Source of the DNA: Treponema sp.
GTDB taxonomy: Bacteria > Spirochaetota > Spirochaetia > Treponematales > Breznakiellaceae
Reading direction: 5' to 3'
Length of the DNA stretch: 30,242 bases
Assembly: GCA_031263265.1 (NCBI GenBank)
Contig: JAISGE010000015.1
Coordinates: forward strand, 1 to 30,242
The notes beneath the pieces are model-generated. The model was not told where the DNA came from. It did not search any database and saw only the letters and a program-made list of their open reading frames with translations. The translations under genes were made by a program, and so were the position numbers. Below, piece by piece: positions 1-8,031 of the stretch (position 1 is its first letter; the number at the start of each line of letters is the position of its first letter).

Positions 1-206
1 GGCCGCGTCCCCCATTCCCCCCAGTCAGCAAGAAATGCCCGGGCATTCCAGCCAAACCGGGCCTTAAAACTGCCCCAAAACCCTGACTGCAAAAAGGAAT
101 TCGCCTGGTTACATTGCGCAAGATCCGTAGGCAGGATGCTCCTCAGGTACTGCCCCGGAAGGGAAAGGCCGTTTTCTTCTGAGCGCGCTCCTTTGTTGAG
201 CCGCAC
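1..206 (-). CDS. FemAB-like peptidoglycan aminoacyltransferase, N-terminal part (runs off left edge)
   Basis: An open frame of 68 codons starts at GTG (206-204) and continues past the window edge. The GTG shares its G with the TAG stop of metG (TAGTG), and AGGTGAGG lies 7 bases upstream, so translation is probably coupled to metG. The peptide carries SFLQSGFWGSFKARFGW, which matches the conserved N-terminal signature of FemA/FemB/FemX enzymes (LQ-x2-W-x3-K-x3-GW). Those enzymes transfer amino acids from aminoacyl-tRNA to the lipid-linked peptidoglycan precursor in the cytoplasm, to build the interpeptide bridge or stem branch. The catalytic acetyltransferase-like folds would lie outside the window, so the donor amino acid cannot be inferred. 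The family call rests on this one motif. The reading frame itself is secure because of its start context and its lack of stops. Confidence 0.68.
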   Translation of the reverse strand, partial: MRLNKGARSEENGLSLPGQYLRSILPTDLAQCNQANSFLQSGFWGSFKARFGWNARAFLADWGEWGTR

Positions 207-2464
207 TAATGGACCTCACCTGAACCAAGCACCTTGGTCCGTAAGGGGTGTCCCGCTAAAACTAGGGCTTTGCCGCCGGATACCACGGTATGGTTCTCCA
301 CAGCCAAAGGAATAGAGAGAAACGTCTTGAGGTCAATTACCGGAGGCGGTGTTCCCGGCTCGGTTCCTTCAAGTCCTACCACCGTTCCTGTGGGGGTATC
401 CCCGGCATCCAGTACTTCCACCTGCTCATGGCCCTCGGCATCGGTGCTCGAGGCTGCCAACAGCATACCCCGGCTTTCCACCCCTCGGAGTTTTGCCGGT
501 TTGAGGTTATAAGCTAGGATGATACGTTTACCCAGCAGTTCCTCTGGGGTATAAAAGGGCGCAAGCCCAGAAACAATGACCCGCTCTTCCCCAGCTATTT
601 CCAGGGTTTCGATATAGAGCTTATCTGCCTTGGGATGCGGCTCAACCTGTATGATTTGGGCAACCCGTAAATCCAGGGTTGCGCTGAAATCAGGAACCGG
701 GGTTTCAGAGACCGGCATTGCCTGGCTCGAGGCTTGCCGTTCCGCCCGATCCTGCTGGGTCCCGGAGTACCGTTCCCGTAAGGTTTCCACAAGCTCGTCT
801 TCCAGTTTAGGGAACAGCACCTCGCTCTTCACCACGTGGGAAAGTCCCTGATATTGGCCCAGCGATTCCCAGGAGAGGCGTGCTCCGGTTTCGGTTTTTT
901 CCTTAAAGGAAAGCCCTAAAAATGAGGCTATCTTTTCAGCCGCAGTGGGCATATAAGGCTCGATCAGGATTGCTATATCCCGTACCGCATAACAAAGGTC
1001 CCGGATAAGGGCAGCGGCTGCCGGCGGATCCGTTTTCCGCTTCCGCCACGGCTCCCCATCCTGAAAGGTCTTGTTGGCAAACGATGCAAGCTCAAATACC
1101 AGCCTGAAGGCATCCCGGAGTTCTGCCCGTTCCAATTTTTCGGTAATCTGCTGTTCGTACTGCTTCAGGGTTTCCCAGAACTGCGGATTCCCTGCCTCCT
1201 GGGGCACGGTTCCTTCGTAATACCGGCTTACAAACGACAAGGTCCGGTTCACCAAGTTTCCCAGATTACCGATGAGTTCACCGTTCACCTTCTCCTGGAA
1301 ATCCTTCCAGGTAAAGAGGGCATCCGCCTTTTCAGGCCGGTTATAGAAGATATAGAAGCGCCACACATCCGGGGCAATACCGGTTTCCATAGCATCAGTG
1401 CCGAAAACGCCCACGCCCTTGGACTTGGAGAATTTTCCGCTCTCGTAATTGAGATACTCAGTACTGGACATGTGGTACAACATGGTCCACTGATCTGCAC
1501 TCCCCTCAGGACCAGATGACCCCAGCAGGCTTGAGGGGAAGATCACCGTATGGAACGGGATATTGTCCTTCCCGATAAACTGATACAGTTCCACCTCACT
1601 TGGGTTTTTCCACCATGTATCCACAAACTCATGCCAATCTGCGGTGGTTTCCGCGCCCAGATTCCCGGTGATGGAGATATACCCGATAGGGGCGTCGAAC
1701 CAGACGTAGAAGACCTTGTGCTCATACCCTGACTTGGGTACCGGGATACCCCACTTGAGGTCCCGGGTAATGGCTCGTTCCCTAAGGCCATCCCGAATCC
1801 ATCCGTGGGTCATTTGAATCGCATTATGTGCCCAAAAGCCCTGAACCGAAGCGGTTTTTATCCACTCCTCCAGTCGGTTTTTGATCTTCGGGAGGTCCAG
1901 GTAGAGGTGCTGAGTGGATTGCAGGGTAGGGGTGGAACCACAACGGGCACACCGGGGTTCTTTAAGCTCGGTGGGGTCAAGGAGTTTTCCGCAGGCTTCG
2001 CACTGATCCCCCCGTGCATCGGCATACCCGCAGTGGGGGCAGGTTCCCCGGACATACCTGTCAGCCAGGAACCGGTCGCAGGGGCCGCAGTGGAGCTGCT
2101 CTATGGCATGTTCCACAATAAGGCCCTGGGCATCAAGTTTTTTGAAGATATCCTGGACGATTTCAGTTTGGATTGGGGTGGAGGTTCTCCCAAATTTATC
2201 AAAAGCAATGGTAAACCAACGATAAATGTCCGCATGCAAGGCATGATACCGGTCACAGAGTGCTTGAGGGCTGACCCCTTCTTCAGCAGCTCTATTTTCA
2301 GTGGCAGTACCGTATTCATCGGTACCACATATATAAAGGGTATCGTAGCCTCTGAGCCGGCAAAACCGGGCAAAGGCATCCGCGGACAGGACCTGAATCA
2401 GATTCCCCAAGTGGGGTACATTATTCACATAAGGCAGCGCGGAGGTGATTAATCTTCGTTTCAT
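206..2464 (-). CDS. metG: Methionyl-tRNA synthetase with C-terminal tRNA-binding domain
   Basis: This cytoplasmic class I synthetase charges tRNA-Met with methionine using ATP. The 752-residue product has the HIGH motif as HLGN near residue 20, a zinc-binding insert with four CxxC knuckles (CGPC, CPHC, CEAC, CARC) near residues 125-180, the KMSKS loop as KFSKSKG near residue 350, and an anticodon-binding helical domain. The C-terminal ~100 residues form an Arc1p/EMAP-II-type tRNA-binding domain (LDLRVAQIIQVEPHPKADKL), the long dimeric bacterial form. I chose ATG 2464, which has TGGAA just upstream; an in-frame TTG at 2473 is the alternative. A sigma-70-like promoter sits directly in front. 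The stop overlaps the start of the FemAB-like gene. Confidence 0.97.
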   Translation of the reverse strand: MKRRLITSALPYVNNVPHLGNLIQVLSADAFARFCRLRGYDTLYICGTDEYGTATENRAAEEGVSPQALCDRYHALHADIYRWFTIAFDKFGRTSTPIQTEIVQDIFKKLDAQGLIVEHAIEQLHCGPCDRFLADRYVRGTCPHCGYADARGDQCEACGKLLDPTELKEPRCARCGSTPTLQSTQHLYLDLPKIKNRLEEWIKTASVQGFWAHNAIQMTHGWIRDGLRERAITRDLKWGIPVPKSGYEHKVFYVWFDAPIGYISITGNLGAETTADWHEFVDTWWKNPSEVELYQFIGKDNIPFHTVIFPSSLLGSSGPEGSADQWTMLYHMSSTEYLNYESGKFSKSKGVGVFGTDAMETGIAPDVWRFYIFYNRPEKADALFTWKDFQEKVNGELIGNLGNLVNRTLSFVSRYYEGTVPQEAGNPQFWETLKQYEQQITEKLERAELRDAFRLVFELASFANKTFQDGEPWRKRKTDPPAAAALIRDLCYAVRDIAILIEPYMPTAAEKIASFLGLSFKEKTETGARLSWESLGQYQGLSHVVKSEVLFPKLEDELVETLRERYSGTQQDRAERQASSQAMPVSETPVPDFSATLDLRVAQIIQVEPHPKADKLYIETLEIAGEERVIVSGLAPFYTPEELLGKRIILAYNLKPAKLRGVESRGMLLAASSTDAEGHEQVEVLDAGDTPTGTVVGLEGTEPGTPPPVIDLKTFLSIPLAVENHTVVSGGKALVLAGHPLRTKVLGSGEVH

Positions 2465-2472
2465 AAGTTCCA

Positions 2473-2501
2473 ACTATAGTAAAAGAACCAGTAAATGCCA
2501 A
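2473..2501 (-). promoter_or_regulatory. Putative sigma-70 promoter for metG
   Basis: Reading the minus strand, TTGGCA (2501-2496) is followed after 17 bases by TATAGT (2478-2473). The expected start point is near 2466, only about 2 bases before ATG 2464, so the metG mRNA may be almost leaderless. This would uncouple metG from the lol operon upstream. The call comes from motif matching only. Confidence 0.5.
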
Positions 2502-2547
2502 GTGGCCATGATACTTTTTACATAAGCCGCATAGAGCACGAGAAAAA

Positions 2548-3813
2548 CTAATATTTTCGAAGAATTTCTAAGGGCCAGAGCTTTCCTGCCCGGCGGGCAG
2601 GGATCCAGGAGGCGAGGACAGAGCTCAGAATGGTAAATATCCCGATGAGTGCCACCGCGGTCCAGTCAATAATGATCGGAATGGTTTCCAGATAGTAGCC
2701 AGGATCCAGGATTTTGACCGCTTCTCTATGAAAGAGGCGGGAAAAAAATCCCAGCACCCCTTCCAAGGCATGAATGATACCGTTGATATTGCTCCCCAAA
2801 AGAAGACCTGCCCCAATGCCGGTGATCCCACCGGTAAGGCCGGTGAGAAAGGAACCCCAGAGAAATATCCGGCTTGTGGTCTGGGGACTTGCCCCCGCGG
2901 ACTTGAGGACCGCGATGTCCCGTTGCCGTTCAATGACCAGCATGGATGTGGCGGAAGATACGTTCACCGCAGCAACCAGTACAATGAGGGCCATGATAAA
3001 GAGTAAAAGCTGCCGGGTAGATTCATAGGAACGGTACTGGGATTCCTGGAGTTCCTTCCAGGTATACACTCTATACCCCTGGCCTAAGAGACCCCTGAGA
3101 GACGAGGCCATGACTTCTGCCCCACGATAAGGATCCTGGATCTTGACCATAAGGTATGACGAGGATAACTCAGGAGCGAGGATCCCCTTTCCTGCCTCGT
3201 AGCCGATGATACACCACAGGGCATCCAGTTCCCGATACCCCGATGAGATGATCCCCCGAACCGTAAAAGGACTCATCCGGGGTATGTTTCTGCCATCCGC
3301 AGTAACCCGGATGGTCATGATCCGGATGGTATCCCCGATGTCCACCCTGAGGGACCGGGCTAAGGCTTCTCCTAAAAGTACATCCCGGTCAGATTCAAGT
3401 TTTGCCTCTCCTGCCACCGTAACCAGGTAGGCACTGCTTCCCGGATCCGCCCAGAAGGAGGGTTCAATGGCTCGTATGGTCGCACCGGTTTTCCCCTGTT
3501 TGCCCACCAGTACCCCAAGGCCATGCTGTTCAGCCCATACCCCCTGAACACTTTCCACCTCCTCGATAAGAGGGGCGATAGTGTCGAGATTTTGGGAATG
3601 TATAACATTATACACCTGTAAGTGGCCGGTTCCCAGTTCCAGGTACCGGCCGGTGATACCCCAGATCATACCATCTGCAACGATAAGGGTAACGATGATG
3701 GGAACCAGACTCAAGGCAATCCCGGTTGCCGCGCCCCGGAGGTAGCGGCCCCCCTCATGAGCTCTGCCCAAGAGGTAGCGAAGGGCAATGAAGTAAGCTG
3801 CCCCGCTTCTCAT
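2548..3813 (-). CDS. lolE: ABC transporter permease, LolC/LolE (MacB-FtsX) type, second subunit
   Basis: This is an inner-membrane permease of 421 residues with the family topology: one N-terminal transmembrane helix (about residues 24-48), a large periplasmic domain, and three C-terminal helices (around 270-290, 315-345 and 375-400) ending in a short basic tail. With the ATPase and the first permease it should form a LolCDE-type complex that extracts outer-membrane lipoproteins from the inner membrane. Its ATG overlaps the ATPase stop (ATGA), so translation is coupled. The gene order permease-ATPase-permease matches lolCDE. Which permease corresponds to LolC and which to LolE cannot be settled by eye, so the symbol is provisional. 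A MacB-type export role is the alternative. Confidence 0.85.
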   Translation of the reverse strand: MRSGAAYFIALRYLLGRAHEGGRYLRGAATGIALSLVPIIVTLIVADGMIWGITGRYLELGTGHLQVYNVIHSQNLDTIAPLIEEVESVQGVWAEQHGLGVLVGKQGKTGATIRAIEPSFWADPGSSAYLVTVAGEAKLESDRDVLLGEALARSLRVDIGDTIRIMTIRVTADGRNIPRMSPFTVRGIISSGYRELDALWCIIGYEAGKGILAPELSSSYLMVKIQDPYRGAEVMASSLRGLLGQGYRVYTWKELQESQYRSYESTRQLLLFIMALIVLVAAVNVSSATSMLVIERQRDIAVLKSAGASPQTTSRIFLWGSFLTGLTGGITGIGAGLLLGSNINGIIHALEGVLGFFSRLFHREAVKILDPGYYLETIPIIIDWTAVALIGIFTILSSVLASWIPARRAGKLWPLEILRKY

Positions 3814-4511
3814 AGCAGCCCCTCTGTAGGGGTCTGCTCCATGAGAATCCCACTCTCCAGGGTATACCGGTACATGGCCCGGCAGGCCACGGTTTCATCG
3901 TGGGTAACCACCATGAGGGTTTTGCCCCACTTCTCCGCAGCTGCGTAGAGCAATTCGGCCACGGTGGCGCTGTTGTCCGGATCTAAATTACCCGTAGGTT
4001 CATCGGCTAAAATCAGATCTGGGTCGTTTACCAAGGCCCGGGCCACCGCAACCCGCTGCCGTTCACCACCGGAAAGCGCAGAAGGGAAATGGTGGAGCCG
4101 GGTATCCAAATGTACCTCTGCAAGGAGGAGCCGGGCTTTCTCCAAGGCGTGCTTCTTCTTCATGCCTGCTATATAAGCCGGGATCATCACATTCTCAAGG
4201 GCGGTGAAGTCTTTTAAGAGATAATGAAACTGAAAGATGAAACCAATGCGGTCCCGCCGGTATAGGGACAGGCTGCTTTCCGAAAGACCGGTAATGTCTA
4301 GCCCAGCCACTTCCACAGAACCGGCATCACTGCGGTCAAGACCGCCCAGGATGTTAAGGAAGGTACTCTTGCCGCTGCCGCTCTGACCACTCACTGCCAC
4401 GGAGCTTCCCTGGAAAACTTCAAGACTGATACCCCTGAGGATATGTAGGGTTTCTGTGCCTGACTTGTAATCTTTGACCAAGTCCTTCACCTGTACCAGC
4501 AGCTTACTCAT
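3810..4511 (-). CDS. lolD: ABC transporter ATP-binding protein, LolD type
   Basis: This ATPase powers the flanking permeases. The 233-residue product has Walker A (GQSGSGKST, residues 42-50), the Q-loop (FIFQFHYLL, near 90-98), the ABC signature LSGGERQRVAVARAL (from residue 146), Walker B with catalytic Glu (LILADEPTGNLD, near 167-178) and the H-loop histidine (VVTHDE, near 201). The Q-loop and LDP spacing follow the LolD/MacB/FtsE subgroup. The start is ATG 4511, with AGAGGTG upstream. A longer frame to 4559 exists but would only read through the end of the upstream permease. The gene overlaps the upstream permease by 8 bases and the downstream one by 4. Confidence 0.93.
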   Translation of the reverse strand: MSKLLVQVKDLVKDYKSGTETLHILRGISLEVFQGSSVAVSGQSGSGKSTFLNILGGLDRSDAGSVEVAGLDITGLSESSLSLYRRDRIGFIFQFHYLLKDFTALENVMIPAYIAGMKKKHALEKARLLLAEVHLDTRLHHFPSALSGGERQRVAVARALVNDPDLILADEPTGNLDPDNSATVAELLYAAAEKWGKTLMVVTHDETVACRAMYRYTLESGILMEQTPTEGLL

Positions 4512-5898
4512 AGCGTAGCACCTCTGCGGGCCTGGTTCGGGACACCTTTCCCGAGGCAAACCAAGCAGCCAAGAGCGCGGACAAGAAACCGAACAAGTAT
4601 ATCAGGAAGACTTCTTGGGGAATGATCCGGGAAGGAATCTCTTTAATATAAAAAATCGCCGGGGAAAAGACCGCAAACTCCTCCAGGTCTGGGGAAGACC
4701 CCATGAATAACCTAGACAGGGAATTCAATACGCCGATGATCCCGTTCACCCCTGCCTCAAGGAGGGTGAAGCATTGGCTGATATGGGTGGCAAGCAAGAG
4801 TCCCAGGGCCATACCCAGTCCTGCGCCGGTAAAGCCGATGATACAGCCATCCCAAACAAACACCAGCCGTACTGCCCGCTCCCCCGCGCCCAAGGCCCGG
4901 AATAAGCCAATCTCCTCCCGCCGTTCTAGGACTGCCCGCTGCTGGGCCTGAAAGATGTTGAGGCCCACCACGATAAAGATGAGGCCAACCACCACAAACA
5001 TGAGGAGCTTTTCAGTACGCAAGGCTCCGAAAAATGCCCGGTTGTACTCCCGCCAAGTACTCAAGACCACTGGTTCCCCAGGAAGGGATGCAGCCAAGAC
5101 CGGCTGTATCAGCCCTAATGCCCGGTTATCCTGCCAACGGTTTTTAAGCTTTACCCCCAAGAAGAGGGGGCCGCCCCCCAGTTCTTCCGCGGTATCCAGG
5201 CTGATAAATCCCCAGCCCAGATCATACTCATAGAAGCCGGAACGGAAAATACCGCTTACGATGAAACTGGAATCTGCAGCCGAGGAATCCTCTCCAGAAT
5301 CATCCCCTAAAAGACCGGACACGGAAACCAGGGTAACTGCATCCCCTAGTCCCGCGAAAAGACGCCGGGCCAATTCTGCTCCCAGGAGTATGGAACGCTT
5401 TTCCCCAAGGTCAAAAGAACCGGCCTCAAATACCAGCTTTTCCGCCATACCTTGATCCTGTTCCAGTGCATCCTGAGGCAGGCCCCGGATCAGGGCCACT
5501 TGTGGGGAGCCCCGGTTTCCCCTGATAAGACCGTGGAATTCCCGCAAAGGTGTAACCGACCCAATCCCCGATAAGCCGTTTATGGCGGGAATCGCTTCAA
5601 GCAAGGGAGACCGGCGTTCTGGAACCTCGGTTTCAAGAACCGGATCCTCTACCCTGATATGGTATGAAGCTATTTCCAGGATACTTTCGATGAAACCCAG
5701 TTGAAACCCGTTCATTACCGCTAGGATCACCGTCAGGGCCAGTACCCCCGTGGCGATACCTAAGACAGCAAGAATCGGGGAAGGAGAATTCCGGCGATTC
5801 CTGGATACATACCTGGAAGCTACAAAGCCTATCCAGCGCACATGGGGTAAGGAAGTTCCTCCCGGCAGGCAATTCTGTACATTAGCAGTACGTTTCAC
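4504..5898 (-). CDS. lolC: ABC transporter permease, LolC/LolE (MacB-FtsX) type, first subunit
   Basis: This 464-residue inner-membrane permease has its first transmembrane helix at about residues 40-65 (ending VILAVMNGF, typical of LolC/E), a large periplasmic domain, and three C-terminal helices (near 300-322, 350-375 and 435-455) followed by the conserved tail RPAEVLRYE. It starts at GTG 5898, supported by AAGGA 6 bases upstream. It is the first gene of the LolCDE-like set and overlaps lolD by 8 bases. Spirochaetes carry abundant surface and periplasmic lipoproteins, which fits a lipoprotein-release role. Substrate choice cannot be read from the sequence. Confidence 0.87.
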   Translation of the reverse strand: MKRTANVQNCLPGGTSLPHVRWIGFVASRYVSRNRRNSPSPILAVLGIATGVLALTVILAVMNGFQLGFIESILEIASYHIRVEDPVLETEVPERRSPLLEAIPAINGLSGIGSVTPLREFHGLIRGNRGSPQVALIRGLPQDALEQDQGMAEKLVFEAGSFDLGEKRSILLGAELARRLFAGLGDAVTLVSVSGLLGDDSGEDSSAADSSFIVSGIFRSGFYEYDLGWGFISLDTAEELGGGPLFLGVKLKNRWQDNRALGLIQPVLAASLPGEPVVLSTWREYNRAFFGALRTEKLLMFVVVGLIFIVVGLNIFQAQQRAVLERREEIGLFRALGAGERAVRLVFVWDGCIIGFTGAGLGMALGLLLATHISQCFTLLEAGVNGIIGVLNSLSRLFMGSSPDLEEFAVFSPAIFYIKEIPSRIIPQEVFLIYLFGFLSALLAAWFASGKVSRTRPAEVLRYE

Positions 5899-5921
5899 TT
5901 AGGTTCCTTTTTAAAGCTGGA

Positions 5922-7133
5922 TTAAGGGCGAACCCGTTCTTCCGATATTTTGCGGCCATCTTCCCAAATGGCCCGGAGGATTACCTTACCGTTCATATAT
6001 AACTCTTCGGTTTCCCGGTTCTGATCCCTGCGGACAAGCCGTTCTAAGACCCCGTTGGTATAATTCCGTTCAAGGATCCGATCCCCTGCGCTATCGTATT
6101 CGTATTCAATACGCTGCTCCTCTTCCCCGGTTTTCCAATCTACCGATGCCAACCGATCCCCTGCCCAGGTATTGCGAATCTCTCTCATCACGGTTCCTTC
6201 TGCATCTTGGGTGATTTCGGTCAAGATCCGTCCTCGTTCATCGGTGGTGTATACCACCTGGTAACCGGCTTGGACCCCTGCCTCCACCGAAAGATCCTGT
6301 ATGAATTCTGAACCATAGGCGGTACTCGGGCTGACAAACGTCTTTCGCTGCTCCTCCACTGCAGATTGCAGGCCAAGATGGGGAAACTGAAGCCGAGTCA
6401 ACCCTGAGTCTGCAGCAAGCTCCTGATGATACACCCGTTCCACTGCTCTAAGGGCATAGGAACGGCTATACCGGTAATAATCACTGAACAGGAGTTCAAA
6501 CTGCACTCCGGCTTCCTCTGTGGATTCGTCCTCCCCTGCTTCAGCCGGTACCGGGTTTTTGATCCGGGTTTCCACGCGAATAAGCAGTTGCTGGTTGTAG
6601 AAGTAGGCGGTGACTGTTTCAGCACCCTCTTCGGAAAAGAGATGCTCTTCGATAAGCCGCGTATTCCCATTAAAAAAATCGTAGACTTCGATAAATCCCG
6701 TAAATCTGGGTTCTGGGGGTATAGGCTCCTGCGGCTCTTCCTCTAAAGCATCAAGTTCAGGTTCCTGAATTTCTTTTTCCTCTTGTTCTTCTTCTGTTAA
6801 AGGCTCCAGGGTAAACACCAAAGATGAAACCACCAGGGTTTTCCCCTGCTCATTCCTGAAGATCCATTGCCGCCGGGATTCCTTCCCTTCTTCATAGAGG
6901 GTGTGCAGTTCGATACGGTATGAGGGCTGGTAATAGGCTTGTAAGGGCTCGGGAAGCGCCGAAACTGCGATAAACTCCACCGAAAGACAGTACTTCTGGC
7001 GCAATGCCGTGATCCGGGAGGGAATGCCTTCGAAGATCATGCCCGCGGCATTGGAACGGTACCAATCCGCTGGGACTGCGTTTCTGGTTGCGGTCATAAG
7101 CAGGACCAGCACCAGCCCATACCCTTTACGCAA
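5922..7133 (-). CDS. Secreted protein of unknown function with YD/MORN-like repeats
   Basis: This is a protein of about 403 residues that I do not recognise as a named family. Starting at TTG 7133 gives MRKGYGLVLVLLMTA, a convincing signal peptide. That TTG overlaps the ftsY stop (TTGCGTAA), so translation may be coupled. A second TTG at 7169 would add 12 residues. The middle contains a very acidic, proline-rich linker (runs of E and EP near residues 115-140). The C-terminal ~100 residues have repeated strands of the type DERGRILTEIT, EYDSAGDRILERNY and MNGKVILRAIWEDGRK, resembling YD/RHS or YwqK-type repeats of surface proteins. A role in the periplasm or at the envelope is inferred from the signal peptide and its place between ftsY and lolC. 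Confidence 0.72.
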   Translation of the reverse strand: MRKGYGLVLVLLMTATRNAVPADWYRSNAAGMIFEGIPSRITALRQKYCLSVEFIAVSALPEPLQAYYQPSYRIELHTLYEEGKESRRQWIFRNEQGKTLVVSSLVFTLEPLTEEEQEEKEIQEPELDALEEEPQEPIPPEPRFTGFIEVYDFFNGNTRLIEEHLFSEEGAETVTAYFYNQQLLIRVETRIKNPVPAEAGEDESTEEAGVQFELLFSDYYRYSRSYALRAVERVYHQELAADSGLTRLQFPHLGLQSAVEEQRKTFVSPSTAYGSEFIQDLSVEAGVQAGYQVVYTTDERGRILTEITQDAEGTVMREIRNTWAGDRLASVDWKTGEEEQRIEYEYDSAGDRILERNYTNGVLERLVRRDQNRETEELYMNGKVILRAIWEDGRKISEERVRP

Positions 7134-8013
7134 GACCGACAAATTCCCGGGAATAACGGCGGGGATCAAAGGGGTGTATATCCGGGTATTTTTCCCCGGT
7201 ACCGATAAAAACCACGGGAAGTTTCAGATCTTCGGCCAATGAGAAAACTACCCCTCCCTTGGCACTGGAATCGTATTTGGTCAGGATGACCCCATCCAAC
7301 ACAACCGCTTGATGAAAGGTTTCTGCTTGAACTAGGGCATTCCGGCCTGTGGTAGCATCCAGTACCAACCACTTGATATAGCGGGCCCCCGCAGCCTTGG
7401 ATTCTACTATGCGGTCTATCTTCTTTAATTCCTCAACCAGCGCGGATTTGGTATGCATTCTGCCCGCAGTATCAGCGATGATGAGGTCCCCTCCCCCTGA
7501 ACGGGCTGCATCAATAGCATCGTAGACTACTGCCGCAGGATCACCGCCCTGTTTATGGGCCACCACCCGTACGCCCAGGCGTTCCCCGTGGATTTTAAGC
7601 TGATCAATTGCCGCGGCCCGGAAGGTATCTGCTGCGGCAAGGATCGGTTTTTTGTGCTGGGAACGATACTGATCCGCCAATTTAGCCGCAGTGGTGGTCT
7701 TTCCCACCCCATTCACCCCCAATAAGAGGATTATCTGTAAGGTTCCCGCAGGTACATCCAGCACCCCAACCGTACTCTGTCTTAGTTCCAGGAGCAATCC
7801 TTCCAGCAGTTTGGCTAAATGGTTCCGTACCCCTTCAGCCTCGGTGATCTTCTCTTTTTTACAGAGCGCTCGCAACGTATTCACGGTCTTGTAGGCTCCT
7901 GCAGGTCCAAAATCACCTTCTACCAGTAAATCCGTTAATTCTCCAAACAACGATTCGGAAACAACGTTCTGGATACCAAAGAATTTTTTTAAACGCTCAG
8001 CAAAACTTCCCAT
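7126..8013 (-). CDS. ftsY: Signal recognition particle receptor FtsY
   Basis: FtsY is the SRP-receptor GTPase that docks ribosome-SRP complexes at the inner membrane for co-translational insertion. The 295-residue product consists only of the N and G domains. It has G1 (GVNGVGKTTTAAKLA, residues 99-113), the insertion-box motif DTFRAAAIDQL, G3 (DTAGRM), G4 (TKYDSSAKGG) and the closing GTGEKYPDIHPFDP block. It lacks the long acidic N-terminal extension of the E. coli protein, as do many bacterial FtsY proteins. ATG 8013 has AAGGA 8 bases upstream. It lies 18 bases after the PEGA-protein gene and overlaps the next gene. Confidence 0.96.
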   Translation of the reverse strand: MGSFAERLKKFFGIQNVVSESLFGELTDLLVEGDFGPAGAYKTVNTLRALCKKEKITEAEGVRNHLAKLLEGLLLELRQSTVGVLDVPAGTLQIILLLGVNGVGKTTTAAKLADQYRSQHKKPILAAADTFRAAAIDQLKIHGERLGVRVVAHKQGGDPAAVVYDAIDAARSGGGDLIIADTAGRMHTKSALVEELKKIDRIVESKAAGARYIKWLVLDATTGRNALVQAETFHQAVVLDGVILTKYDSSAKGGVVFSLAEDLKLPVVFIGTGEKYPDIHPFDPRRYSREFVGLA

Positions 8014-8031
8014 GCTTATTATCCTTATCTT

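Noticed and set aside
1805..2452. 215-codon plus-strand frame opposite the 5' part of metG
   Set aside because: It is fully antisense to conserved metG codons, including the zinc insert, with no sensible domain. It is a shadow frame.
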